From: a virus
Virus record (IMG/VR): IMGVR_UViG_3300009183_000080
Coordinates: 1 to 64,000 of that record
Strand: one strand, 5' to 3'
DNA length: 64,000 bases
The translations under genes were made by a program, and so were the position numbers. The notes under the pieces were generated by a model, which saw nothing but the letters and a program-made list of their open reading frames with translations, was not told the origin of the DNA and made no database searches. The stretch's first letter is position 1, and the number at the start of each line of letters is the position of its first letter. Shown piece by piece: positions 46,101 to 54,194 of this stretch.

Positions 46101-46667
46101 AGTAATTCCATTAAAATGAATATTATAGTCTGCAATGGTTGCTCCTCCTGGAGATGAAACAACTTTTATAACAAATTTAAATTCTTTATCAAGATCTGGA
46201 AAAGTAAATGTTGCTGTAATTGGAGTCCAAACTTGTGATTCAATGACTGTAAAATCTTTAAACTCTGATCCTCCATCATACTCATATCCAATAGATATTG
46301 AAACAATGTTTGCACTTGCTGTATAGTAGTATGTGCTTAAAGCAAAGGTTTGTAGTGTAGGATTTAAAGATTGAAAATTTACTAGGTTTGCACTTTTTAT
46401 ATAAGATGTCGTATTTGAAGGTGCAACAGGAAGCGTAGATCTAAAAACTTTACGATAACTATTTGGAAAAGGCTCAACTTGGTTTTCTGAATTAATCTGT
46501 GGAGTTGACCCAGTAATGACTGTTCCACTTGTTTTAGTCCAAGTATTAATATCTCTTTGTGCTTCTGATATTAAAGATATGTAGTCTGCGGAATCATCTA
46601 ATGGCCAAATTGCAAGCGGATGCTCAGCAAAAATTTTCTCGGCATATAAATTAGAAGGAATATTCAT
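43101..46667 (-). CDS. Large structural protein with LamG/concanavalin-like domains
   Basis: The 1188-residue protein begins MNIPSNLYAEKIFAEHPLAI and continues WPLDDSADYISL, an opening of phage appendage proteins with lectin-like domains. Residues about 325-410 carry a LamG-type pattern (DYTLEVWLQAD, FLTLVIDGDFVSHFVGEWYR, LLVNGEEVGSL). Similar strands recur near 600-700 and at the C-terminus (ILFAK-type strands and FNNISFYKG). It lies upstream of the portal gene, apart from the other tail genes. A role in adsorption to host glycans or as head or tail decoration is inferred from the fold. Confidence 0.7.
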   Translation of the reverse strand: MNIPSNLYAEKIFAEHPLAIWPLDDSADYISLISEAQRDINTWTKTSGTVITGSTPQINSENQVEPFPNSYRKVFRSTLPVAPSNTTSYIKSANLVNFQSLNPTLQTFALSTYYYTASANIVSISIGYEYDGGSEFKDFTVIESQVWTPITATFTFPDLDKEFKFVIKVVSSPGGATIADYNIHFNGITAGQHSEEFNAISLGQTKLSSPATINLSLDGVVEADAYGLNANSGYYVVDNNSLAGKNFGVPLVYGSDRAVQLIPHSEIIDYRTWEQVAEESWSYWKNTEDSWTDINYFVDEADLIANTQPSFIFPGYGFLNESGRHNDYTLEVWLQADVNTSDAKRILGPMGSTDGLYVKDCFLTLVIDGDFVSHFVGEWYRPMLVHIKLIKNQATLLVNGEEVGSLVINTSLMNLPSQYDELETSKSNDWIAFYAYAEYVDQIKIDCISLYPYSISTNAAKIHYILGQGIPTTPEIIDNYYGGLTVEIDYPFAEYSNNITYPTTRSWDSGIEDNLIPGISTLKTPDYELPNFILSDNKTITELEAANKLIQTTGSKFFSLKPSGTWGTDSYIYFESLSFISNTIDSIIGTFKLEENQNAMFLYITDGVNSFAIKKESTLLNYVFTYAGVSTTIRSHTCPVGIFTAGIQISKLIANNTTGGLAQFFANPGSLKLYIGSQPNKENMFTGNIYSVGINTYKHTSFTLDSYFYDDGTFNFSNSIIDHVSSYTLFSFEDYGKFFIDISVFGYWEDYIPLSVLAKDVLDEDEETITDIDFIQFNIDYPVPSEVKEEGDTYWVDNSDSLNTNNSNVRVYVTFQDISQGITQADADYATTNPAIKKRILNLNTEADWQTERFEIVDNYLIYPSKDIDFNTISMVYSIRFKVFGILHNKLSLRKIEFAAKSLNANDSNPIKSRYAIDLVPYKLASGIPDYKGFNPYVIDKESVPYLYLTRKSGIELRDGLNNLNRGLSIDINPGLDIKYSLSAIQMFIRSDLWAFPEDPVLMFEIEYAGDTIEFYIQANSSNADRATIFAKTKSDDLPFTELSYYLNGLYVTEPTISIQRWTVLGISFPVNLGLNSYNGKINLKHLMTFNNISFYKGTNSQLEQQVLFRNWGEVDGQNWNVWDNSNWDSVLVKSRDSRYIVNAGEVYKNYVGTNKIIIDDNEGIYMETDYLKVFKDAIWQSSISTVA

Positions 46668-46676
46668 TATTAGTCT

Positions 46677-46685
46677 ATTTTATCA
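46677..46685 (-). promoter_or_regulatory. Extended -10 promoter (TGATAAAAT)
   Basis: TGATAAAAT lies 9 nt before the ATG of the LamG-like gene and overlaps the end of the oxygenase gene. No Shine-Dalgarno is present, so a leaderless or very short leader is likely. Confidence 0.4.
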
Positions 46686-47213
46686 TACAATGCGGGTAAA
46701 CCATCTTGGTAATGTGTATCTATTAGTTCCTGTGACAGTTTTTACTCCGTGAACAAAATCTGGTGTGTCTGGAAAACATACTAAATCTCCTGCCTCTGGT
46801 TTAATTATAATTTCTAACTCTGGAAAATAAATCTCACCGCCAGAATAATTATCATTTATGTATATAAGGCAAGCAATATCATTTGTTCTAGTGACATCAA
46901 AATGCTCATGCATAGATGCACCAACTTCAAATCTAGCAATATGATTTAAATTTGAAACATAATTTACAAATGGTCCAGGATAATTTTCTAATACAAAATC
47001 ATAAACTTTTTTTTGATACTCATTTAAAATTAAAAATTCTTCAGAAACATCTGATTTTGCAATACCAGAATGAAATGCTTTAAATTCTTTTTTTGTATTT
47101 CCAAATTCTGTAAACTCTGAATCAACGCTTAATGCAAAATTATATAGCATACTAGAAACTTCTTTTGGCATAAAAGTTTTTATATGCTTTATTTTAGATA
47201 AACGATCTTCCAT
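46683..47213 (-). CDS. 2-oxoglutarate/Fe(II) oxygenase (prolyl-4-hydroxylase-like)
   Basis: The 176-residue protein is a compact 2OG-Fe(II) dioxygenase. It has H104-x-D106 in MHEHFDVTRT, distal H155 in DFVHGVKTV, and R165 in TNRYTLPRWF for 2-oxoglutarate binding. The core strand CLIYINDNYSGGEIYFPEL is typical of the P4Hc family. Such proteins hydroxylate proteins or nucleobases. Its start abuts the stop of the ribonucleotide reductase gene upstream. No substrate is visible; a neighbouring structural protein is possible. Confidence 0.85.
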   Translation of the reverse strand: MEDRLSKIKHIKTFMPKEVSSMLYNFALSVDSEFTEFGNTKKEFKAFHSGIAKSDVSEEFLILNEYQKKVYDFVLENYPGPFVNYVSNLNHIARFEVGASMHEHFDVTRTNDIACLIYINDNYSGGEIYFPELEIIIKPEAGDLVCFPDTPDFVHGVKTVTGTNRYTLPRWFTRIV

Positions 47214-49243
47214 TAAGAAACCTTAATTTCGCAGTAGTCTGTTGTGCAATACATTTCTCCAACGGAATCAAGATTCTCAATACCGTCATAAATTGCATCA
47301 AAGTTAATGTGAGCAACCTTTCCGACATAAGCATCATACTCTTCTTTAGTAATTTGTGTGTATGGCTGTTGTGGATAAGTATGATTTCCCATTGGAAGGA
47401 ATGAAACTGCTTTTAATTGACCTTCGTACATGTGAAGTGCTGGAGCAATATGTTTTGTTTCTGTTTCTTTGTCAAAAGATAAAGTCACAGATACCCCATT
47501 GTCCGACCAATACTTCTGTGTTGTTGCAGCAAGACCAATTTTTTCAAACAAACTTACATCCTTCTCTGATCTTGGATGTCCAGAAGATACTGGGAAATAT
47601 ACTACTGTAGTATTTGCTGATACTAGATCGTCTTCAATTTTATACCCTGCTGCTTTAAATAAATGTAGCATTGGATCTGTATTTCCAAAACGAATTGCAC
47701 GTAAGAAGTATTCTCCACCAACAGACCAGTGAACTCCTGGAGATGCTCCAGAAAGTAATGAAACTGATCCTGAAGGTTTTACTGTAGTTACACGAATTGA
47801 TTCACGAACACATAGCCATTCTGAATACTGCTTGTCGTAGTGGCGAATCTTATTGTATCCTTCGTCCATCCACTCTCTGGTTGTTGGCATTCCATTGATA
47901 TCAGTAAATGATGCAATACCAGTTAATGATGTTCCAATTCTACGGTTTCTTTGCATAATACCGTTTGTAATTTGCCAATGTGTTGGAAGTAAAGTTACAG
48001 TTTTTCCATAAAGATATGCAAATTTCAAGGTACGCATAAAGTCTTCTTTGTCTGTATGACGATTTAAATGAACCTCAACTAATGTACATAGTTCATAAGA
48101 CTCTAGTGGTTGTTCTGCACAAGGATTGAAACCCATAACACGATAGTCTTTTCCATCTGCTGGATCTGCTAGTCTTCCATAATTTCTTGCAACATCAAGC
48201 CAAATAAAACCAGGCTCTCCATTATCTGCAATTAAATCCACATAATCTTCGTAGTGAGTTCCAACCTCAGCAGCAATAGAGTTATTGCTCATCCATGCCC
48301 ATCCTGGATTTTCTGAATCAAATGAGTTACGATCTGGAAATAGTTCTGAGTTTTTAAGATTAATAAAGTCTTTATCATTTGGATTTCCAAGAGCAAGTGT
48401 TGCAGATCTACGAACATTGCCAGAAACAACACAGGTTCCAATAAGGTTTACAATATCTACAATTGCTCTAGAGTCTAACTTCTCTCCTGCCCTAGAACCA
48501 ATTACTTTACGGATCATTGTATGTAGATCCATTAATGGTTTTGGACCGCTTGCAACCCCACCAAAGCCCTTAATTGGGGCTCCTAGAGGACGGATCAAGT
48601 CATAGTTAAATTCTTGAATTGATTGATTTGCTCTCAAAAATGAATTAAGCAAAAGTCTAACAGATTCTACCCATCCTTCACGAGTATCTGGGATTTCATA
48701 TACAGATGCTGGTTCTGTTGGTGCATAGATAGATAGATCTTTTTCTTGACCTACCGTGTCAAATCCAACTCCAATGCCAAGCATTAATGCGTCCATAACC
48801 CAAGCAAATAAGGATCCTGGATCGTTACGATCAATGTCTCTTGTTGAAACCATCGCACAATTTTGAAGAGATGCAGAGTTTTTTCTTTCCATTGTCATTG
48901 GGGTACCAAAAGCCCAAAGACCTCTTCCTGGTGGAGTCCATTTAAGATTAAACATGCGGTCATATGCTTCTTGTGCTGATTTCTGTGCTTTATAGTCATT
49001 CCAAGGCAGTCTGTTTTCTTTCGCATGATTCTTTTGCACTGAGTACATGCCTTCAATTACTCTTTTACAAACCTCATACCATCTTTCCTTAGTACCATCG
49101 TCTTTTACACGGGAATAAGTACGAACAAACGTAATCTCTCCTAATGAGTTTCCACCTGCATCTTTGAACCCAAATGGTGGCTCAATTTCAATATATTTGT
49201 TTACAAAATCATCAGAAAAACGAAAAGAAAATACGTCAGACAT
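47213..49243 (-). CDS. nrdJ: Class II (adenosylcobalamin-dependent) ribonucleoside-triphosphate reductase
   Basis: The 676-residue protein matches monomeric class II ribonucleotide reductases in length and motifs. It has SLQNCAMVSTRD with the N-terminal active Cys, GNVRRSATLALG, the catalytic FNPCAEQPLESYELC (about 368-382) and a C-terminal CTTDYC redox pair. It converts NTPs to dNTPs with coenzyme B12, independent of oxygen, to feed replication. AGGGG precedes the ATG, with a TGCTATAAT box upstream. No subunit partner is needed for class II. A B12-dependent enzyme implies the host supplies or salvages cobalamin. Confidence 0.93.
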   Translation of the reverse strand: MSDVFSFRFSDDFVNKYIEIEPPFGFKDAGGNSLGEITFVRTYSRVKDDGTKERWYEVCKRVIEGMYSVQKNHAKENRLPWNDYKAQKSAQEAYDRMFNLKWTPPGRGLWAFGTPMTMERKNSASLQNCAMVSTRDIDRNDPGSLFAWVMDALMLGIGVGFDTVGQEKDLSIYAPTEPASVYEIPDTREGWVESVRLLLNSFLRANQSIQEFNYDLIRPLGAPIKGFGGVASGPKPLMDLHTMIRKVIGSRAGEKLDSRAIVDIVNLIGTCVVSGNVRRSATLALGNPNDKDFINLKNSELFPDRNSFDSENPGWAWMSNNSIAAEVGTHYEDYVDLIADNGEPGFIWLDVARNYGRLADPADGKDYRVMGFNPCAEQPLESYELCTLVEVHLNRHTDKEDFMRTLKFAYLYGKTVTLLPTHWQITNGIMQRNRRIGTSLTGIASFTDINGMPTTREWMDEGYNKIRHYDKQYSEWLCVRESIRVTTVKPSGSVSLLSGASPGVHWSVGGEYFLRAIRFGNTDPMLHLFKAAGYKIEDDLVSANTTVVYFPVSSGHPRSEKDVSLFEKIGLAATTQKYWSDNGVSVTLSFDKETETKHIAPALHMYEGQLKAVSFLPMGNHTYPQQPYTQITKEEYDAYVGKVAHINFDAIYDGIENLDSVGEMYCTTDYCEIKVS

Positions 49244-49260
49244 AATACCCCTTAAATTTA

Positions 49261-49281
49261 ATTATATGTTTTATTATAGCA
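49261..49281 (-). promoter_or_regulatory. Promoter region of the ribonucleotide reductase gene
   Basis: Two TATAAT boxes lie upstream on the minus strand; the farther one is extended (TGCTATAAT). AGGGG and ATG follow. Confidence 0.5.
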
Positions 49282-49328
49282 GAGTTTTTATTTTACAACA
49301 ACTCTATACTTCTACATGAGATAGAGTT
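49281..49328. other. Competing hairpins between oxygenase-like and reductase genes
   Basis: Three short segments can pair in two ways: AGAGTT near 49281, AACTCTAT at 49300-49307 and ATAGAGTT at 49321-49328. The 49300/49328 hairpin has an 8-bp stem. On the plus strand it is followed by a T-rich run; on the minus strand the run is weak. It could be a terminator of the upstream gene or a simple bidirectional stop. Confidence 0.4.
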
Positions 49329-49329
49329 T

Positions 49330-50001
49330 TTATTTTTTATAAACTAAAGGTGTATAAAGTTTTTGTGTTTTATCATCAAAAGAATTTGCTGGCTGTATAC
49401 TATATCCTAAAGTTATTCTTTTTGAATTCTCTTTCCAATATCCTCTTTCATGCAAAAGTCCAGTTTCAGATAAAATGGCCCTATTGTTTTTATTAACATT
49501 TTGAAATAATTCCCCAGACTCTAATTTATAAATTGTTACAGATGGTTCTGCATTTATACAATAATATCCATGAAAATCTGGAATACCTCTTTCTTCATCA
49601 TCATGAAAAGTCATATCTTTATTAAATAATTCTTTAGGAGCAGTAATATTTTGAAAATCGTTTAAATCACAGTTAAACCAACCTTTAATTAAATAATTTT
49701 CTTTATTAAAATCAATATCATAATAGTCGCAAGCATTTTGTGTCATTTCTAACAAAGCATTATTTAAATTAATAATTTCTTTATAATCATATTTAAAAAG
49801 ATTATAAGAATTTGAAAAGATAGTCGTCATTCCTTTTTCATAATATTTTTGACCATCAGATTTTGATATTCCTTCAATTTCTCCATTAAGCATTTTTTGT
49901 TCTTCATTAAGTAAAAAATTATAAAAATCATCAAGATTATTATTTAAAAAAACTTCAAAAAACTTATGAGGTTGTTTATTTAATTGATTGCTGTTTAACA
50001 T
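49330..50001 (-). CDS. 2OG/Fe(II) oxygenase-like protein
   Basis: The 223-residue protein has a plausible 2OG-Fe(II) triad: H-x-D in MTFHDDEERG (about 132-134), a later His in LLHERGYW (about 184) and an Arg in RITLGYSIQP (about 197). The strand HGYYCINAEPSVTIYKLESG fits the beta-helix core. The N-terminal half is helical. I chose the ATG preceded by AAAGGAATAAA, just after the stop of the upstream gene; an in-frame upstream start would overlap it. Substrate unknown. It is the third oxygenase-type gene in the window. Confidence 0.6.
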   Translation of the reverse strand: MLNSNQLNKQPHKFFEVFLNNNLDDFYNFLLNEEQKMLNGEIEGISKSDGQKYYEKGMTTIFSNSYNLFKYDYKEIINLNNALLEMTQNACDYYDIDFNKENYLIKGWFNCDLNDFQNITAPKELFNKDMTFHDDEERGIPDFHGYYCINAEPSVTIYKLESGELFQNVNKNNRAILSETGLLHERGYWKENSKRITLGYSIQPANSFDDKTQKLYTPLVYKK

Positions 50002-50011
50002 TTTATTCCTT

Positions 50012-50728
50012 TCATTTATATGTTTTTCGATTCCAATACCATTTTTTATATCCACCAGTAAATCTACTTCTAACTTTACTTGTTTGTTCGTTTACTATTT
50101 TTATATCAAAATTTTTATTAAATTCTGCTACCCAATTGTCTCTTTTAAATGGAAAAACTTGTACCAATGGGGTACCCTGTTTAATAGTTCCCTTAAATCC
50201 TTTATCTATAAAAAAAGAAAATAAACCATCTGACATATAACCATCTGTATCAATAATTGCAGCAACGGCATGCATTGGCATATAGTCTTGATGTTGTGGT
50301 TCCATAAATAAAGAACTATATCCTTTTTCAGTTTCTACAACCCATCCAATATTAACTCTAAATATATGGTCTGCAAAAAAATCATAATTAAATGGATAGT
50401 GTGAAACTTGTTCTTTTGAATGAGACCCAATTAATGGGGTTTTTAATTTTTTATAATTGTCTGAAATTTTAAAAATTTTGTTATCTCCAGTTGTATCAAT
50501 TTCTATATCAACCGGACATAACAACAAATATCCTGTAGTAATAATGTCAAAAATTGCCTGACAATTTTTTATTGTTATTCCATCAATAAGGCTATTTTCT
50601 TGCACAATGTAACTTGGTTGATCCTTATACCATTGTGGTAAATTTTTTGACATAGGAATTGGTTGAGGAAAAGCATCAATCATTTTTGGATATCTATAAT
50701 TAAATGTTATTTTTTTTTCTGTTTCCAT
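50012..50728 (-). CDS. Conserved phage protein of unknown function (cyanophage-like family)
   Basis: The 238-residue protein has IPMSKNLPQWYKDQPSYIV near the start, IKNCQAIFDIITTGYLLLCP and VDIEID, then ETEKGYSSLFMEPQHQ, and a C-terminal IKQGTPLVQVFPFKRDNW. I recognise this set of motifs from conserved proteins of marine tailed phages whose function is unknown. It is not an oxygenase by motif. A TGATATAAT box lies 5 nt before the ATG. It lies directly upstream of an oxygenase-like gene. Confidence 0.6.
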   Translation of the reverse strand: METEKKITFNYRYPKMIDAFPQPIPMSKNLPQWYKDQPSYIVQENSLIDGITIKNCQAIFDIITTGYLLLCPVDIEIDTTGDNKIFKISDNYKKLKTPLIGSHSKEQVSHYPFNYDFFADHIFRVNIGWVVETEKGYSSLFMEPQHQDYMPMHAVAAIIDTDGYMSDGLFSFFIDKGFKGTIKQGTPLVQVFPFKRDNWVAEFNKNFDIKIVNEQTSKVRSRFTGGYKKWYWNRKTYK

Positions 50729-50733
50729 AACTA

Positions 50734-50742
50734 ATTATATCA
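50734..50742 (-). promoter_or_regulatory. Extended -10 promoter (TGATATAAT), near-leaderless
   Basis: TGATATAAT then TAGTT then ATG: a 5-nt spacer with no ribosome-binding site. It overlaps the stop of the upstream Hint protein gene. Confidence 0.55.
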
Positions 50743-52032
50743 GTAATCAGGACGGTCAAAGACTAACATGTTTTCAGTAAAAAAGTTGTCATATGGCTCA
50801 CAGTTAATAGATATTTTTTCCATTTCTACATTCACTTCTTCTACTGTTGTAACTGGTAGCCATGCTTGATGTTCATAATTATATACCTCGTAAGTTGTAT
50901 CAATATTAGGTGCCTGTATAAACTTAGTAATTCCGTCTTTTTTAACTAAAAGATAATGAGCAGGAGTATAAAGGTTTCCATTTATATGAATAAAGTTTTC
51001 AGCAGTTCCAGGGGTAACCGACACAACTGTTGTTTCTACAACAAGATCATTGTCTAATTGTATATCAGAAGAACTCCATTCTGTCCAATTTGTTGTTGCA
51101 TCTCCTCCCAAATTCATTGCATATACTGTATCTCCAACAACTAAATCTTCAATAAATTTTACTCCAGTTGGGGTCAAAACTTTTGTTTGGACTGCAAGTG
51201 AATCTCCCCAGACAGAAAATCCAAAAGAGTATGGCCAAAAACCAAATGGTGTAAAACCAAATACTCCACCAAACGACGGTGCAAAACCAAATACTCCACC
51301 AAATGGTGCAAAAGCAAACACTCCAAATGGTGCAAAACCAAATACTGCAAATGGTGCAAAACCAAATGGAGCAAAACTAAAACTTGTAAAACTTGCAGAT
51401 GCTGCAGATGTAGAAGAGTTGCCATTTGCATTTGTTGCATATACTGTATATGCCTGAGCCGTTCCAGCCTCTTGAGCAACGTTAGCAGAAAGGGTTGATC
51501 CTCCTACTGAACCTGTTTTGCTATCATTAGATGCCCAAGTATATCCTGTAATTGCACTTCCACCAGTTGCTGGTGCTACCCAAGTTACAATGTCTGTTGC
51601 TGTTTGTGAAACTGAAGTGATAGTTGGTGCTGCTGGAGTTGCTGGAACTGTTGTTACTGTTACTGAAGAAGAAGTTGTTCCACTTGCAGTTCCTGAAGCA
51701 TTTGTTCCCTGTACTGTAAATGTGTATGAAGTATTAGATGCTAATCCTTGAAAAGTATAGGAAGGAGTAGATGAGCCAGTATTAACTGTATAGGTTGAAG
51801 GAGTGGTAGTAATAGTATATCCAGTTGCTGCTGGAGATTCTGCTGGAAGTGTCCAAGTAAGGGATACTGATCCACCTGTGCCTGCTGCTGATGCTGCTGA
51901 AGTAGTATTAGCGGTAGCAAGATAAGGACGAGATGTTCCTACGTTTGTGCCACTTAAAGAAGTAACGTTATCTGGTTGCAAAAAGTTATCTTGTGCTGAA
52001 GACTTGATGCCTCTTTTTTTACTAACTGCCAT
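50740..52032 (-). CDS. Appendage protein: FN3 domains, FG-rich repeats and a C-terminal Hint-like domain
   Basis: This 430-residue protein has three parts. Residues about 35-215 are fibronectin type III-like modules (VSLTWTLPAESPAATGYTIT, then SNTSYTFTVQGTNASGT). Residues about 219-270 are a low-complexity run of FAPFG/FGFAPFGG-type repeats. Residues about 277-430 resemble a Hint (hedgehog/intein) domain: VQTKVLTPTGVKFIEDLVVG with DTVYA, then VVSVTPGTAENFIHINGNLY, TPAHYLLVKKDG, and a C-terminal FFTENMLVFDRPDY. A Ser lies where the usual Cys begins the Hint block, and the final HN of inteins is missing. Surface-exposed fibre role likely. Confidence 0.7.
   Translation of the reverse strand: MAVSKKRGIKSSAQDNFLQPDNVTSLSGTNVGTSRPYLATANTTSAASAAGTGGSVSLTWTLPAESPAATGYTITTTPSTYTVNTGSSTPSYTFQGLASNTSYTFTVQGTNASGTASGTTSSSVTVTTVPATPAAPTITSVSQTATDIVTWVAPATGGSAITGYTWASNDSKTGSVGGSTLSANVAQEAGTAQAYTVYATNANGNSSTSAASASFTSFSFAPFGFAPFAVFGFAPFGVFAFAPFGGVFGFAPSFGGVFGFTPFGFWPYSFGFSVWGDSLAVQTKVLTPTGVKFIEDLVVGDTVYAMNLGGDATTNWTEWSSSDIQLDNDLVVETTVVSVTPGTAENFIHINGNLYTPAHYLLVKKDGITKFIQAPNIDTTYEVYNYEHQAWLPVTTVEEVNVEMEKISINCEPYDNFFTENMLVFDRPDY
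51225..51380. repeat. Tandem repeat encoding FAPFG-type motifs
   Basis: Units of ggtgcaaaaccaaatactcc-like sequence recur about eight times and encode Phe/Gly/Pro repeats in the Hint-domain protein. The repeat is in frame with no stops. Confidence 0.75.
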
Positions 52033-52049
52033 TTTTACTCCTCTTTTCT

Positions 52050-52058
52050 ATTATATCA
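52050..52058 (-). promoter_or_regulatory. Extended -10 promoter (TGATATAAT) for the FN3-Hint gene
   Basis: TGATATAAT is followed by AGAAAAGAGGAG and ATG, so a short leader with a good ribosome-binding site. Confidence 0.55.
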
Positions 52059-52063
52059 AACTA

Positions 52064-54148
52064 CTATGCTGACAAATCTCCCATTACAACCCAAAGATTT
52101 GCTGCTCTCTTAAATAATGTCGCTGATGACCATTGTGCACGAAGTTTTAATCCAGGAGTTGCATTTACTGTTGTTGTTCCTGGTGTTACTGCTTCAATTG
52201 TCACAGCGCCAGTATTTGTTCGAAGAATGTCAATTGATGTTCCAATTGGAAAGTTAAAAGTAGCGTCTGTTGGAATTAAAACTTTGACTGCAGTTCCGCC
52301 TGTATGTGAAACTTCAATTAATGAGTCTCTTTCATTTGCTGCTGAAAGGGTGTATTCTGCTGTCTTCTGAATAATTGATGTCCGTGATGGAACACCTTCT
52401 TTTGTTTGTGTACCGTCGGTAAAAATAAATCCACCAGCAGTTGTACTAATAACTGAAGTTCCGTTTACTTTAAGATCTTTTCCTGAAGCAAGGTTGATAT
52501 GCTCGGAAGATGTCCAAGAATCTGTAGCATCTACCCAGTTAAAGGTTTTATCTGTTGCGCCTTTAAGTGTTATACCTCCGCCATCAGCAGTTGCATCTGA
52601 TGGAGTAGCAACATCACCAAGAACAATATTCTTATCATCAACAGAAAGTTCTGTTGAGTTGATAGTTGTGGTTGTTCCATTTACAATTAAGTTTCCAGAA
52701 AGTGTAAGGGCTGCTGCGTTTACCGTTCCAGTAAATGTTGGACTGGCAAGTGGTGACTTTGCATCTAACTGTGTTTGAATTGCTGAAGTGACTCCATCAA
52801 CATATCCAATTTCAGTAGAGGATACGGTTGAAGAGATACCAAGTTTGGTCCAGTCAATTGCTGCAGATGCGTTAATGTCAGCATTAACAATTGTTCCATC
52901 AAGAATTTTTGCAGAAGTAACTGCACCATCTGCTAAATCTCCAACAAGAATTGTTCCATCAAGAATCATTGCAGATGTAACAGTTCCTGAAGGAAGAGTT
53001 ACTGTTCCTGTAAATGTAGGAGAAGCAAGTGGTGCTTTTGCATCTAATTGAGTTTGAATGGCTGATGTTACTCCGTCAAGATATCCAATTTCAGTATTGT
53101 TAACACCTGCAACAACTGCTTGTTTATTATCTAATTGTGTTTGAATAGCAGAAGTTACTCCATCAAGATATCCAATTTCAGTGTTTGAAACGTTTGCAAC
53201 TATGGCTTGGTATGTATTAGATGCGGTTGTGGTATCTAGTTTTGCAGCAAGATCTGAAGTTAAACCTACAACTTTAGACTGTGCAATATTTGCTGTAGCA
53301 CTAATATCGTCATTAACAATAGTTCCATCAGCAATTTTTGCAGAAGTAACTGCACCATCTGCAATATCAGCAGTAGCAATTGTTCCATCTAGAATCATTG
53401 TAGAAGTAACAGTTCCTGAAGGAAGAGTTACTGTTCCTGTAAATGTAGGACTGTTTAATGGGGCCTTAAGCGCATCGGCAGTATCTACGTATACTTTTGA
53501 TGCGCCATCTGTATCTGCAGTAGGTACTGGCATATTAATAATTTTTGTAGCCAAGTTTAAATCAATATTTCCAGTCATTTGACCGCCTGCTTTTGATAGA
53601 CGTTCAGTAACATCTGAAACTAATGCTACTGTGCCTCCTGCGTTTGGAAAAAGAATTGCTCTATCTGCTGTAGGATCTATAACGCTAATTGTTGTTTCAT
53701 GTGCATCTGCTGTAGTGCCTTCAAAAACAATTCCTGTTGTAGCATTAATTGTTGTGCTGTTAATAGTAGTAGTTGTACCACTTACTGTTAAATCCCCTGA
53801 AATTGTGACAGCGCCAGTAGAGGAGTTGGCTAAAACAACTGTTCCTGATGCATCTGGAAGAGTGATGGTCCGATCTGCTGTAGGATCTGTTACTTCTAGG
53901 GTAGTTTCAAAAGCATTTGCTGTAGCACCTTCAAACTTAATGTTTGAACCAAATTGAGGGTTTACTGTGCTGTCTGAGTCAATAAAATAATCAAGGTTGA
54001 TCCAGTGGTTTGTGCCATCACCAATTTTAAACTTGTTGGTATCTGACTCGTAACCGATTTCTCCGGCTGCAAGGATTGGGCCGTTGCCACTGTTGGTTGA
54101 TATCCACTGGGCTGCAGTACCCCTTCTCTGTTGCATTCTTGTTGCCAT
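52064..54148 (-). CDS. Tail fibre protein, repetitive
   Basis: The 694-residue protein starts MATRMQQRRGTAAQWISTNS, with ILAAGEIGYESDTNKFKIGD. This N-terminal hyaluronidase/fibre module is common in phage tail fibres. The rest is repetitive: TFTGTVTLPSGTVTS, DGAVTSAKIADGTIVN and YLDGVTSAIQTQLD recur three or more times. A module with TINSTELSVDDKNIVLGD and KTFNWVDATDSWTSSEHINL is shared with a second fibre gene. AGGGGG precedes the ATG. It probably binds host surface glycans. Confidence 0.85.
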   Translation of the reverse strand: MATRMQQRRGTAAQWISTNSGNGPILAAGEIGYESDTNKFKIGDGTNHWINLDYFIDSDSTVNPQFGSNIKFEGATANAFETTLEVTDPTADRTITLPDASGTVVLANSSTGAVTISGDLTVSGTTTTINSTTINATTGIVFEGTTADAHETTISVIDPTADRAILFPNAGGTVALVSDVTERLSKAGGQMTGNIDLNLATKIINMPVPTADTDGASKVYVDTADALKAPLNSPTFTGTVTLPSGTVTSTMILDGTIATADIADGAVTSAKIADGTIVNDDISATANIAQSKVVGLTSDLAAKLDTTTASNTYQAIVANVSNTEIGYLDGVTSAIQTQLDNKQAVVAGVNNTEIGYLDGVTSAIQTQLDAKAPLASPTFTGTVTLPSGTVTSAMILDGTILVGDLADGAVTSAKILDGTIVNADINASAAIDWTKLGISSTVSSTEIGYVDGVTSAIQTQLDAKSPLASPTFTGTVNAAALTLSGNLIVNGTTTTINSTELSVDDKNIVLGDVATPSDATADGGGITLKGATDKTFNWVDATDSWTSSEHINLASGKDLKVNGTSVISTTAGGFIFTDGTQTKEGVPSRTSIIQKTAEYTLSAANERDSLIEVSHTGGTAVKVLIPTDATFNFPIGTSIDILRTNTGAVTIEAVTPGTTTVNATPGLKLRAQWSSATLFKRAANLWVVMGDLSA

Positions 54149-54180
54149 AATTTAATCCCCCTAGATTTTATTCTTTCTTT

Positions 54181-54189
54181 ATTATAACA
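54181..54189 (-). promoter_or_regulatory. Extended -10 promoter (TGTTATAAT) for a tail fibre gene
   Basis: TGTTATAAT lies about 32 nt before the ATG; AGGGGG serves as ribosome-binding site in the leader. Confidence 0.5.
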
Positions 54190-54194
54190 TATAA

